Part shown: positions 1 through 6,702 of the stretch, piece after piece
How positions within the stretch are numbered: the first letter of the stretch is position 1
Layout: every line of letters starts with the position of its first letter
NCBI GenBank assembly: GCA_964584245.1
Contig: CAZOZK010000017.1
Coordinates: 1-14,808 of the forward strand
Source: CAZOZK01 sp964584245
GTDB lineage: Bacteria > Patescibacteriota > Microgenomatia > UBA1400 > PJMF01
Reading direction: 5' to 3'
Length of the DNA stretch: 14,808 nucleotides
Translations under genes and position numbers: made by a program
Notes under the pieces: generated by a model
The model's database searches: none
Told to the model about the DNA's origin: nothing
What the model saw: the letters and a program-made list of their open reading frames with translations, nothing else

Positions 1-764
1 ACAGCTCTTTCACTATCAGTTCCAATTTCTTCAATTAAATTTGCACTAGGTGTTGTTTCACCCAAAACTCTGTAGTCAGGATACTGTTCCTCACTTAAGG
101 TACTTTTTTGTTCAAAATCAATAATTTCTGTACTAGTTAAACCTAAAGATTGGCTGGCTTTTTGTCTCCTAAAATTAGTATAGAGTGAAAATAAATTTGA
201 ATTCTCTTGTAGCCACCCAATTAAAGACTCCGAATTAGTTTTCGGTTCCAAAACATCCCATTCACGGCCTTCATATAAAGCGAAATCATTAGTACCAATA
301 AGAAAAAGTATATATTTTGGTTTTACAGCTACTAAATAATCACTTAACAAGCGAATATGCCCAAACGTAGATTGACCATCAAGTCCTGCATTATTAATCC
401 AAACCTTATTAAAATTAATTGATAGCTTTTGACCAAGCACATCTGTCCAAGTCTTAGAATCACTCACCATAATTGATTCAGTAGTACTTCCACCGACTGT
501 GATTAGTGACAGTTGTTTGGAAAATTGACTTGCTGGTTCTTCGCCCCTAAAACCCAGACTATTTTTACTAACTGTTACGAAGTCATCTAACTTATGCGTT
601 GGTTTAACATCAAAAGTAACTGAAGTGTTTGTTGGCAAAATAATCTTTTGGCCTCGTAACCTAAATCCAAAAGGTTGATAAAAATGTAAAAATAACTCAA
701 GCATTAGCAGAGACAACAGCACAGAAACGAAAAGCAGAAAAAACTTTACAGAAATTTTTTTCAT
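1..764 (-). CDS. SGNH/GDSL-type hydrolase, membrane-anchored, C-terminus cut by window edge
   Basis: Partial gene: 254 residues are visible from the ATG at 764, with no stop before the left edge. Residues about 5-28 are one hydrophobic segment after MKK, a signal anchor or uncleaved signal peptide, so the enzyme should face outside the membrane. SGNH blocks follow in order: block I VGGSTTES (nucleophile Ser93), block II around Asn125-Gly127 (NNAGLDG), and block III IGTND (157-160, oxyanion Asn159). Block V with the Asp and His lies off the window. An in-frame TAG, which is the stop of the upstream gene, lies 6 bp before this ATG, so the start is firm. In the family these are esterases or acyl-transfer enzymes acting on lipids or O-acetylated glycans. 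The neighbours (carbamoyltransferase, DUF5989-like peptide) suggest modification of a surface or secreted product. The substrate is unknown. Confidence 0.85.
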   Translation of the reverse strand, partial: MKKISVKFFLLFVSVLLSLLMLELFLHFYQPFGFRLRGQKIILPTNTSVTFDVKPTHKLDDFVTVSKNSLGFRGEEPASQFSKQLSLITVGGSTTESIMVSDSKTWTDVLGQKLSINFNKVWINNAGLDGQSTFGHIRLLSDYLVAVKPKYILFLIGTNDFALYEGREWDVLEPKTNSESLIGWLQENSNLFSLYTNFRRQKASQSLGLTSTEIIDFEQKSTLSEEQYPDYRVLGETTPSANLIEEIGTDSERA

Positions 765-770
765 CCTAAC

Positions 771-914
771 CTAGAGCAACATATATATAAAAGGACTCAA
801 AGGAGAAGTTGTTGTGAAAACTACAAATGCACCAAAAATAATAAAAATCAGTAGTGGAGGAACCAACCACCACAATTTATTTTGCCAGAGATATTCAAGA
901 AGTTCTTTTACCAT
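771..914 (-). CDS. DUF5989-like small membrane protein (47 aa)
   Basis: A 47-codon gene starting MVKELLEYLWQNKLWWLVPP and ending SPFIYMLL before TAG. The layout is a short charged amphipathic start, a K-LWWLVPP turn into one membrane helix (about residues 16-36), a small Thr/Ser segment, then P-F-I-Y-x-L-L. This matches what I remember of DUF5989, roughly 50-residue peptides with a KxxWLxPxxxxLxxxG...SxxxPFIYxLF pattern, usually found between a carbamoyltransferase and an SGNH hydrolase. That is exactly its position here: 9 bp after the carbamoyltransferase stop and 6 bp before the SGNH hydrolase start. No clear Shine-Dalgarno site is visible, so translational coupling is likely. The molecular role is unknown; helping recruit the two enzymes to the membrane is only a guess. 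It is short enough to be missed by length-limited gene callers. Confidence 0.85.
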   Translation of the reverse strand: MVKELLEYLWQNKLWWLVPPLLIFIIFGAFVVFTTTSPLSPFIYMLL

Positions 915-923
915 ACAGATATA

Positions 924-2633
924 TTACTTATACACAATAAACTGATCCATCACAAGATAATCAATGTCAGTTTTCAAAAAACAGTCTAACGCGTTCTCGG
1001 GCGTACATACAATAGGCTCACCTCTAACATTAAAGGATGTATTTATCAGGATAGGTACTCCCGTCATTTTATTGTACAGAGCAATTAAATCGTAATATAA
1101 AGGATTGTCTAACCTGGCTAATGTTTGCAAGCGACCGGTACCATCAACATGAACCACCGCAGGCACATTTTTTTGGCCAATTTTCGGTTTGAATGGATAG
1201 ACTAATAACATATAGCGAGCCGATTTAGACAATTTCTCATCTACTTCAAAATAATCCTGAATTTTGTCCTCCAAAATAACTGGTGCAAATGGCCTAAATA
1301 ATTCCCGATGCTTCACTTTTTCGTTGATAATATCCCGCATTTTTTCTGGATTTGCTGCTGACAGAATACTTCTATTACCTAGTGCTCTTGGACCCCACTC
1401 CACAGCTCCTTGATACCAACCAATAATCTTTTTTTGTTTTAATGAAGTGGCAACTTTTTTTAGTAATATAGCTCGATCAAGAACAAGCTTGTACTTCATA
1501 CCTCTTCTTTTTAGAATCTTTTCAATTTCAAACCACTCAAAAGATGGTCCTAAATAAGGAGTAAATGTGCTGGAAGTATTTTTATTACTATGTTTGCGAT
1601 CCAACCAAAGTGCGGCTCCCATTGCACCTCCGGCATCACCTGGATCTGGAGGAATAAAAAATTCAGTAAAAGGTGTATTCTTAAGAATCTTGCCATTCAT
1701 TACTGAGTTAAGTGCAACGCCTCCTGCCAAACATAATCGCTTTTTACCATATTTTTGATACGAATGGTTTAGAATATGAAAAACGACTTCTTCAAGTCTT
1801 TGCTGCAAAGCAGCAGCAATGTCCTGATACTTTTTTTTCATGACTGACTCAGGATTTCGAGGTGAACACTTCAATAACTCTATAAGTGAATCTGTATACA
1901 TTCTCTGTGTATGTGTAAAATCAAAATACTCTAAATTGAGATTATAACTGCCATCTTGGTTGAGAGTTACCAATTGCTCGAACTGTTTTTTAAAAGTATT
2001 TGGATTTCCGTATGCTGCCAAACCCATTACTTTATACTCTGCATCATTAGCTTCAAATCCCAAAAAAGTAGTAATAGCTGAGTACAATAAACCTAACGAG
2101 TGTGGAAACCTTATTTCTTGATCAATCTTGATTTCCTGCCCGTGCCCCAAACCAATAGTAGTGGTAGCCCACTCACCAACACCATCTAAAGTAACAATGA
2201 CTGCATCATTCCATCCAGATAAATAGTAGCTACTGGCGGCGTGAGACATATGGTGAGGAACAAAGTGAATTGGTCCAAAATAACTGAATTCATTTTTGAG
2301 TACCCGCTCTAAATCTAGTCGTTCTGTAAACCAAACACCAAAAGTTTGTGTAAATGTCTTAAATGATCTTGGCCAAGCGCTAATATGTTGATTAAAAACA
2401 CGATCAAGTTTAATGATTGGCTTCTCGTAAAATACAATCGCGTCCAACTCATTGATAGCAATACCTTGTTGATGCAAACACCACTCAATAGCCATCTTTG
2501 GAAATCTATTATCGTGCTTAACTCTGCTGAGTCGTTCTTCAGCAACAGCTGCAACTACCTGTCCATCTTGAATTAGACAAGCAGCTGAATCGTGGTACCA
2601 GCAAGAAATTCCCAAAACCCGTGTTGGATTCAT
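924..2633 (-). CDS. NodU/CmcH-family carbamoyltransferase
   Basis: Complete 569-residue carbamoyltransferase, close to the usual 550-610. The family transfers the carbamoyl group of carbamoyl phosphate, via a carbamoyl-adenylate, onto a hydroxyl of a sugar or secondary metabolite. The N-terminal Kae1/ASKHA-like domain opens with ISCWYHDSAACL (His14) and AEERLSRVKH (31-40), followed by the metal-site HHMSHA (127-132), TLDGVGEW (148-155), KVMGLAAYGNP (201-211), LAGGVALNS (302-310) and the phosphate-binding PGDAGGAMGAA (331-341). The C-terminal domain carries EWGPRALGNRSIL (412-424), FRPFAPVILED (446-456), HVDGTGRLQT (495-504) and LINTSFNVRGEPIV (529-542). All hallmark motifs are intact, so it should be active. 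It sits 21 bp after the small membrane gene and 9 bp before the DUF5989-like gene, inside one operon. Family assignment is secure; the acceptor is unknown. Confidence 0.96.
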   Translation of the reverse strand: MNPTRVLGISCWYHDSAACLIQDGQVVAAVAEERLSRVKHDNRFPKMAIEWCLHQQGIAINELDAIVFYEKPIIKLDRVFNQHISAWPRSFKTFTQTFGVWFTERLDLERVLKNEFSYFGPIHFVPHHMSHAASSYYLSGWNDAVIVTLDGVGEWATTTIGLGHGQEIKIDQEIRFPHSLGLLYSAITTFLGFEANDAEYKVMGLAAYGNPNTFKKQFEQLVTLNQDGSYNLNLEYFDFTHTQRMYTDSLIELLKCSPRNPESVMKKKYQDIAAALQQRLEEVVFHILNHSYQKYGKKRLCLAGGVALNSVMNGKILKNTPFTEFFIPPDPGDAGGAMGAALWLDRKHSNKNTSSTFTPYLGPSFEWFEIEKILKRRGMKYKLVLDRAILLKKVATSLKQKKIIGWYQGAVEWGPRALGNRSILSAANPEKMRDIINEKVKHRELFRPFAPVILEDKIQDYFEVDEKLSKSARYMLLVYPFKPKIGQKNVPAVVHVDGTGRLQTLARLDNPLYYDLIALYNKMTGVPILINTSFNVRGEPIVCTPENALDCFLKTDIDYLVMDQFIVYK

Positions 2634-2654
2634 ACAGATATTGTCTTTCAGATA

Positions 2655-2900
2655 CTAATACATTTTTTTATTTAAAACTGATCCTGTTGATTTCTGCCAT
2701 TTTGCAGTCTTCAGCATAATTTTTTTTCGAAAAATCCGCGTCAGAAAGTAAGATATGCCGATACCAAAAACATAGAGAAATACTAACAAAACCAAAGTTT
2801 GACATTTTAGTAAGGAATCTCTGATTGAGGATAGCACCATAAAAAATTTACGAGTTACCCTCGTTTGCATAGTGGATTGTTGGGATATACTCGTTGTCAT
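2655..2900 (-). CDS. Small single-helix membrane protein, possibly SxtJ-like
   Basis: An 81-residue protein with one membrane helix, about residues 35-57 (TLVLLVFLYVFGIG onward), followed by a basic stretch RIFRKK and a Lys-rich tail. The N-terminal 30 residues are polar and Ser/Thr-rich. SxtJ-type proteins next to carbamoyltransferases end in a similar arrangement (a helix, then R-x-F/L-G-K and a short polar tail), and this gene is in that position, directly upstream of the carbamoyltransferase. It is shorter than SxtJ (about 130 residues) and the similarity is judged from memory, so the name is tentative. It starts 9 bp after the methyltransferase stop and ends 21 bp before the carbamoyltransferase. 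A later start at Met11 or Met21 is possible, since no ribosome-binding site clearly marks the first ATG. Either way the helix is kept. Confidence 0.7.
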   Translation of the reverse strand: MTTSISQQSTMQTRVTRKFFMVLSSIRDSLLKCQTLVLLVFLYVFGIGISYFLTRIFRKKIMLKTAKWQKSTGSVLNKKMY

Positions 2901-2909
2901 CTCAATTGG

Positions 2910-3596
2910 CTATTTATTTGCTAGGATACCATCAACTGTAAAATAAAACAGCAACCACTGGGTTGGTTTCCCATTAAACATTCTGCCTTCTCTGATTTTA
3001 AAATCGTTAAGTATTAAGCCACACTTTCGTGCAAGCGCCACAAAAGTCTCCTTTTCCCAAAGTGTAAACTCGCGCTCAACAATAATGCCATCTAAATACT
3101 GATCTTCGCTCACGATATGTGTGCCAGTTCCACCTTTGAGACTGATGTACACATACGCTCCGGGCGAACTTACTGTGGCTATGCCAGCCAGCACTTTTTG
3201 GATTTGGTCAGCTGGAATATGCAATAAAGAGGCAGAAGCCCAAATGCCGTCAAATGAGTTCGGTGCAAAGTAGTCTTCAAGATGGGTCATGTCTCCAACC
3301 ACAAAGTTGATTTTTTTGACACTCTCTTTAAGTCTTTTTGCCTGGGAAATCATCTCAAAAGAGTAATCTAAACCTGTCACGTCATAACCAAGTTCCGCGA
3401 ATAGATACGAATCCTGTCCTGGACCGCAGCCCAGATCCAAAACTCTTTTGCCCTTTAATTTTGAAGTAAAATCTTCGATTTCTTTGGCTTGTCTCGGTTG
3501 AAGTGAGTGCTTTTTAATGTATCCCTCAACAAGTTTAGGATCTTCGTAGGTTTTTTTGGTAAGCTGCTGGCCGTTTACAATCCCACCTTGCTTCAT
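2910..3596 (-). CDS. Class I SAM-dependent methyltransferase
   Basis: A 228-residue Rossmann-fold methyltransferase. Motif I is RVLDLGCGPGQD (51-62). The acidic residue ending strand 2 is Asp77 in GLDYS, motif II is GDM (101-103), and SFDGIWASASLLHIP (114-128) is the usual post-motif region. The C-terminus, around FNGKPTQWLLFYF, resembles small Methyltransf_11/25 proteins. A helical lead with TKKTYEDPKLVEGYIKKH precedes the fold. The ATG overlaps the phosphoesterase stop as ATGA, and a good Shine-Dalgarno AGGAG lies 8 nt upstream (3605-3609), one of the clearest in the window, so the start is well supported. The target cannot be read from sequence. Co-transcription with a carbamoyltransferase module allows sugar or metabolite methylation, but a housekeeping small-molecule role is equally possible. 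Confidence 0.9.
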   Translation of the reverse strand: MKQGGIVNGQQLTKKTYEDPKLVEGYIKKHSLQPRQAKEIEDFTSKLKGKRVLDLGCGPGQDSYLFAELGYDVTGLDYSFEMISQAKRLKESVKKINFVVGDMTHLEDYFAPNSFDGIWASASLLHIPADQIQKVLAGIATVSSPGAYVYISLKGGTGTHIVSEDQYLDGIIVEREFTLWEKETFVALARKCGLILNDFKIREGRMFNGKPTQWLLFYFTVDGILANK

Positions 3597-4126
3597 GCTT
3601 GAAACTCCTGTGGCAACATAATTCGCTCATGTTCCATAGTCGCTAAATCCAAAACCACAAAACTGCTTTCTTTGTCGGGCTCTTGCGGTAGCCATTTGTC
3701 TTTGGTTACTGTATTTCCTGGATTGATAAATAGACTTTTGCCATGCTCAATTACTCTATACTGATGATCGTGGCCGCCAATTGCAATGTCGAATTCGCCA
3801 GATTTTGCGACCGTCTCACTCATGGTGGAGTAGTGATTCATGAAAATGTTTCGTCCTTCTATTTCCAGTCCCATTTCCCATAAATGGCAGGTGAGGTTTT
3901 GAGCTTCGTTTGCTCGTCTCTCAGCCAAAGCCTGTTCGCCATCATTATTGCCAAAAATAAAGTGCAAATGACCTTGGTAGTGGTCACGGAAACGATAGAG
4001 GATCCCGGGGTTAATCATGTCACCCGCATGAAGTGCCGTGGTGATTCTATTTTCATTGAGATATTCAATAATCCAGACTATAGCTGGAGTGTTGTCGTGG
4101 GTGTCAGAGATGATGGCAATTTTCAT
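3593..4126 (-). CDS. YfcE/MJ0936-type metallophosphoesterase
   Basis: A 177-residue calcineurin-like phosphoesterase, the normal length for YfcE/MJ0936 enzymes, which hydrolyse phosphodiesters with two divalent metals in the cytosol. All metal-site blocks are present: SDTHDN (Asp8, His10), HAGDM (Asp36), FGNNDGE (Asn60), MNHY (His98) and GGHDHQ (His119, His121), followed by the family-typical FINPGNT (133-139). No signal peptide is visible. It is the first gene of the inferred operon running to the left edge: its stop overlaps the methyltransferase start by 4 bp, while 66 bp containing a promoter-like TATAAT separate it from the Nudix gene. The natural substrate of this subfamily is poorly defined. 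Family assignment is secure; its link to the carbamoyltransferase genes rests on position only. Confidence 0.94.
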   Translation of the reverse strand: MKIAIISDTHDNTPAIVWIIEYLNENRITTALHAGDMINPGILYRFRDHYQGHLHFIFGNNDGEQALAERRANEAQNLTCHLWEMGLEIEGRNIFMNHYSTMSETVAKSGEFDIAIGGHDHQYRVIEHGKSLFINPGNTVTKDKWLPQEPDKESSFVVLDLATMEHERIMLPQEFQA

Positions 4127-4135
4127 AATAGGGTG

Positions 4136-4157
4136 ATTATATAACTTCTAGATAGAA
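4136..4157 (-). promoter_or_regulatory. Candidate promoter and small inverted repeat ahead of the phosphoesterase operon
   Basis: On the minus strand a perfect TATAAT -10 box (4141 to 4136) ends 9 nt before the phosphoesterase ATG, so the transcript would start only a few bases before it. The -35 region is poor. A perfect inverted repeat TTCTA-GA-TAGAA (4146-4157) lies between -10 and -35, where a repressor could bind. Seen directly: the boxes and the repeat. Inferred: their function. Confidence 0.4.
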
Positions 4158-4192
4158 AATCGCTAAGTAGTATTGGCCAAAAACTATTGTAA

Positions 4193-4729
4193 CTATGCAG
4201 AAATTTTTCTTGCCAAAATCTGCAATGCAGTGCAAGTAATTGCATCTGTAATTTCACCAGCGTCAATCATGCCCAGAGCTTCTGGGATTGAAACAAACTT
4301 CATTTCGGCAATGCTTTCGTCAGCTATCCGTGGTTTTATTTCCAACTTTTCATCAACAACTTTTGCCAAAAAAATCGAAAACAATTCAGTAGAACAGCTA
4401 CTAAGCGGGTAGAACTGGCCAATTTTTTCGACTGATGCAATGTGTAATCCCGTTTCTTCTGCAACTTCTCGCTCAACGGCTAGCTCAAGGTCTTCACCAG
4501 CATCTACACCACCACCCGGTATATTCCACTCCCAATTTTGGATTGGGTAACGATACTGTTTTATTAGCAAAACTTGATTCTGGGGATTTATGACCAACGC
4601 ACCAACCCCGTCAGATCTTTTTACATACCCATATATGCCAGTGGTGCCATTGGGAAATTCAATACCATCCTCAAAAACTGTTGTCCATTTGTTTTGATAC
4701 ACAATTTTTTGACTGAGTTTTTTAAACAT
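4193..4729 (-). CDS. Nudix hydrolase, ADP-ribose pyrophosphatase type
   Basis: A 178-residue Nudix hydrolase with a complete Nudix box at residues 73-95 (Gx5Ex7REVAEETGL; catalytic Glu91 and Glu92). The N-terminal LSQKIVYQNKWTTVFEDGIEFPNG and the VLLIKQYRYP strand before the box are typical of ADP-ribose/nucleoside-diphosphate-sugar pyrophosphatases, which cleave ADP-ribose to AMP and ribose 5-phosphate and recycle NDP-sugars in the cytosol. Length is normal for the group. Another ATG 4 bp upstream (4733) is out of frame and hits a stop at once, which supports 4729. No clear ribosome-binding site is present. Intergenic gaps are 30 bp upstream and 66 bp downstream. Substrate choice between ADP-ribose and other NDP-sugars cannot be settled from sequence. 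Confidence 0.94.
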   Translation of the reverse strand: MFKKLSQKIVYQNKWTTVFEDGIEFPNGTTGIYGYVKRSDGVGALVINPQNQVLLIKQYRYPIQNWEWNIPGGGVDAGEDLELAVEREVAEETGLHIASVEKIGQFYPLSSCSTELFSIFLAKVVDEKLEIKPRIADESIAEMKFVSIPEALGMIDAGEITDAITCTALQILARKISA

Positions 4730-4774
4730 ACATACCAGTTACTAAGCATTGCTATAGTACTATTTTGGCTTTTT
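4726..4774 (+). repeat. 49-bp segment similar to part of the flippase gene
   Basis: Aligned by hand without gaps, these 49 bases match 9442-9490 at 39 positions. The segment covers the Nudix start codon, the 30-bp gap and the end of the OmdA gene. Read on the plus strand it would encode HTYQLLSIAIVLF, compared with HKYQLLSIVILLF in the flippase, and several differences are silent third-base changes. It may be a relic of a coding fragment, a dispersed short repeat, or chance. Confidence 0.3.
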
Positions 4775-5068
4775 ATTAATTAAAAAATCCTGTTGCCATT
4801 TGCTTGGTTTTTTATCGGTGCGGTGGATGCAACCAACCCAGCAGCATGGTCTTTTTTTGCCTTCTTGCATTTCTTCGACCGTTCTCGTGATTCGTCTGGC
4901 GCGAGTGCTATCTTGCTTTGCGTTTTCTACCCAACAAATAAATTCGTTTCGTCCAAGAGGGGACAAGCCTTCCCACAGTGCTCTAATTTCTTCTGTTTTG
5001 GTAAGTGCTTTGATTAAATCCTCTGGAAGCTCATGAACCAAACCGCCGGAAAGTGAAGAAGTTTTCAT
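4760..5068 (-). CDS. OmdA (YdeI/OmpD-associated) domain protein
   Basis: A 102-residue protein that is essentially one OmdA domain (the YdeI/OmpD-associated, bacteriocin-protection family). The sequence gives the pattern LPEDLIKAL (15-23), then ALWEGLSPLGRNEFICWVENAK, TRARRITRTVEEMQEGKK and a terminal PCCWVGCIHR. The R-x-E-F/Y-x-x-W-x-x-x-A-K ... T-R-x-R-R-I-x-x-T core is what identifies the family. It is the short stand-alone form, without the N-terminal domain of the roughly 190-residue YdeI proteins. The Cys-Cys-Trp ... Cys-x-His segment near residues 74-81 could suggest a metal site, but this is unproven. In E. coli the family is linked to peptide resistance; the biochemical role is not settled. 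It is 44 bp downstream of the unrecognised gene and 30 bp upstream of the Nudix gene. Confidence 0.82.
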   Translation of the reverse strand: MKTSSLSGGLVHELPEDLIKALTKTEEIRALWEGLSPLGRNEFICWVENAKQDSTRARRITRTVEEMQEGKKRPCCWVGCIHRTDKKPSKWQQDFLINKKPK

Positions 5069-5112
5069 TATATGATTCTAACACAATTGCAAGGCAGCAC
5101 CAGTTATTCTGG

Positions 5113-5655
5113 TTATTCTGGCAAATCTCCAACTCGTCTATATACCTTGTAACCGATATGGCCTCGAAATGGTTTATCACCCCATATATCAATACGTTTT
5201 TTTGCTTCTTCTTTGTTGGCTAAATACACATTTTTTGAATCTACTTCAGCACCGGTTTCCTCTTTATCTTCGGGCATACCTGGATATGTAACATATATGC
5301 TATGGCAGTTACGAAAGATACCTGGCTTTTTGTCTGCTACCTTATAATAAGTTAAATGTACGTCACCATCTCTCCAAAGCTCGTCAGACCAACCAATGAT
5401 TTTCGCTCTGGTTCCACTTGGAATTTTGCCTTCTGAATGAAATGGATAATCAATAATCACCTCATCACCGATTTTATATGTCTCAGCCAAAATATTTCGT
5501 TCTTTGCTTTCAATCTTTCCTTCATTTGTAAACTCATACATTTCACCACCTCGTCTATGGGGAGAGTTTTCAGCCAAGGGAGGTTGGTTATCTATAGGAG
5601 AGGGTGCAGGATCCTGCTTTAATTTTTTTAGGATTTCACTTCTATGATTTGGCAT
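5113..5655 (-). CDS. Unrecognised hypothetical protein
   Basis: I do not recognise this 180-residue protein. Residues 1-38 are basic, Pro-rich and look disordered (APSPIDNQPPLAENSPHRRGG). The rest is soluble and mostly beta-like: YKIGDEVIIDYPF (61-73), SGTRAKIIGW, HLTYYKVADKKPG, NCHSIYVTYPGMPED, and a C-terminal FRGHIGYKVYRRVG. The IGDEVIIDY...GTRAKIIGW pair resembles an SH3-like or KOW-like small barrel, but this is only a visual resemblance. No signal peptide or membrane helix is seen. Two starts are possible: 5655, overlapping the hydrolase gene by 14 bp, or Met39 at 5541 (142 residues), which has a much better Shine-Dalgarno site. The shorter form drops the odd Pro-rich leader, which also carries a 12-bp palindrome and an imperfect repeat in its DNA. 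Confidence 0.72.
   Translation of the reverse strand: MPNHRSEILKKLKQDPAPSPIDNQPPLAENSPHRRGGEMYEFTNEGKIESKERNILAETYKIGDEVIIDYPFHSEGKIPSGTRAKIIGWSDELWRDGDVHLTYYKVADKKPGIFRNCHSIYVTYPGMPEDKEETGAEVDSKNVYLANKEEAKKRIDIWGDKPFRGHIGYKVYRRVGDLPE
5546..5552 (-). promoter_or_regulatory. Shine-Dalgarno-like site favouring the inner start at 5541
   Basis: GAGGTGG on the minus strand, with its GAGG core at 5552-5549, ends about 7 nt before the ATG at 5541. This is one of the stronger ribosome-binding sites in the window, and the upstream ATG at 5655 has none. It suggests translation may begin at residue 39 of the longer frame. Confidence 0.4.
5606..5617. repeat. 12-bp perfect palindrome in the 5' part of the hypothetical gene
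   Basis: GCAGGATCCTGC is a perfect palindrome. Nearby, on the plus strand, an imperfect direct repeat reads TCTATGGGGAGAG (5554-5566) and TCTATAGGAGAG (5591-5602). Together they make 5554-5617 more G-rich and structured than its surroundings. It could be a leader region if the gene starts at 5541; no function is shown. Confidence 0.45.
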
Positions 5656-6610
5656 ATTGTCTTTCTAGAAAAAGAGTAAATGCTAATTTACGAGCTATTT
5701 CACCTTCTGCGGTAAGCCTATGATTGCTGGTAGGAAGAATAAGTAATTCAGCGTTTTGTAATCGTTTTTTAACTTCATATGTTTCCTCGATGGTGCAAAG
5801 CAGGTCATATCGACCATGCACAAGTATAGTAGGAACAGATTCAACTTCTTTGAGATTCTTTACTAGCTGGTCTGGTTCGAGAAAGAACTGATTGGCTTCA
5901 TAGTGTAAAAAGATTTTTGCCGCGGCAACGTCACTATCATCAATATCTTCTGATAGTGCATACTGAACATCTTCAAAAGCATTCATCAGATTGCCTTCCC
6001 AATTGTTCACACCAGCAGTTATTATTTTTGCCTCTTCTTGAGTAGCTGATGTTAATTTTTGCAACAAAATTTCGGCAGCATTCTCTGGCTTAGCATTGTA
6101 CTGCGCAAGAAACTCTACACGGGTCTCCCAGACATCTGGAAAAAATCTTTCAACACCACCACTAGAATTAAAAACCCATTCAATATCACGGGGTCGCGCT
6201 AATAAAATACTACTGAGAAGCAAGCCTTTCACTCTATTTGGTTTGGACTGAGCATAGGCAAGTGCAAGTGTTGCGCCCCAGCTTCCCCCTGCAACATACC
6301 ATGTATCAATTCCTAATTTTGTTCGCAATCGCTCCATATCTCCAATGAGGTCCTGCAGTGTGTTGTGTTCAATTTTCCCTTGTGGCTCACTCTTACCGCA
6401 ACCGCGCTGGTCAAAAGTAATGACATGATATTTTTTTAAGTTGAAACCTTTAACTTGCTTTGGTTTGGATTGAGACCCTGGACCACCATGAAGAACAATA
6501 ATTGCCTGTCCATCCTTATTGCCATACTGTGAGAAAAAAATCCTGTGACCATCTTGTTCTTCCAGAAAGTCAGTTTTAAATGGTTTTGGAGTAATTGCCA
6601 TGTTTAGCAT
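5642..6610 (-). CDS. Alpha/beta hydrolase, proline iminopeptidase family (peptidase S33)
   Basis: A 322-residue alpha/beta hydrolase of the normal length for proline iminopeptidase (about 310-320). Marks in order: HGGPG (41-45, oxyanion loop), FDQRGCGKSEP (66-76), the nucleophile elbow GGSWGATLALAYAQS (Ser110), a helical cap with the RDIEWVF...GVERFFPDVWE region, then HGRYDLLC (Asp269) and SNHRL (His297). The DQRG-C-G-S signature and GGSWG with ALAYAQ are specific to proline iminopeptidases, which release N-terminal proline from peptides in the cytosol. No signal peptide is seen. Met1 at 6610 is preferred over Met4, because an extended -10 box ends 6 nt upstream and predicts a leaderless message. 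Relatives with other amide or ester substrates exist, so the exact activity is moderately sure. Confidence 0.92.
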   Translation of the reverse strand: MLNMAITPKPFKTDFLEEQDGHRIFFSQYGNKDGQAIIVLHGGPGSQSKPKQVKGFNLKKYHVITFDQRGCGKSEPQGKIEHNTLQDLIGDMERLRTKLGIDTWYVAGGSWGATLALAYAQSKPNRVKGLLLSSILLARPRDIEWVFNSSGGVERFFPDVWETRVEFLAQYNAKPENAAEILLQKLTSATQEEAKIITAGVNNWEGNLMNAFEDVQYALSEDIDDSDVAAAKIFLHYEANQFFLEPDQLVKNLKEVESVPTILVHGRYDLLCTIEETYEVKKRLQNAELLILPTSNHRLTAEGEIARKLAFTLFLERQYAKS

Positions 6611-6616
6611 GACTTT

Positions 6617-6625
6617 ATTGTATCA
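6617..6625 (-). promoter_or_regulatory. Extended -10 promoter for the hydrolase gene, predicted leaderless
   Basis: The minus strand reads TGATACAAT, a complete extended -10 element (TGnTAnAAT), ending 6 nt before the ATG at 6610. Transcription would then begin at or next to the start codon. No good -35 box is seen, which is normal for extended -10 promoters. The rest of 6626-6702, between this and the tRNA, holds nothing I recognise. Confidence 0.45.
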
Positions 6626-6702
6626 AAATAACCTGTGATATTTTTTGGCAAATAGTAGGTAAAATTCTTGAGGGGATTGAGTGGTTTTTGGATAAAATGG
6701 TG

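Noticed and set aside
2631..2650. The sequence ATATCTGTATG precedes both the carbamoyltransferase and DUF5989-like starts, with a similar ATCTGTAATG at the sigma-like gene; GAAAGACAATAT also recurs near 5655.
   Set aside because: Short AT-rich matches; the 5655 copy lies inside the hydrolase coding end, and other genes in the window do not share it. Probably chance.
3884..4144. Plus-strand open frames across the phosphoesterase and Nudix genes (such as 3884-4144 and 4173-4412).
   Set aside because: They lie antisense to genes with complete catalytic motifs and have no recognisable protein features.
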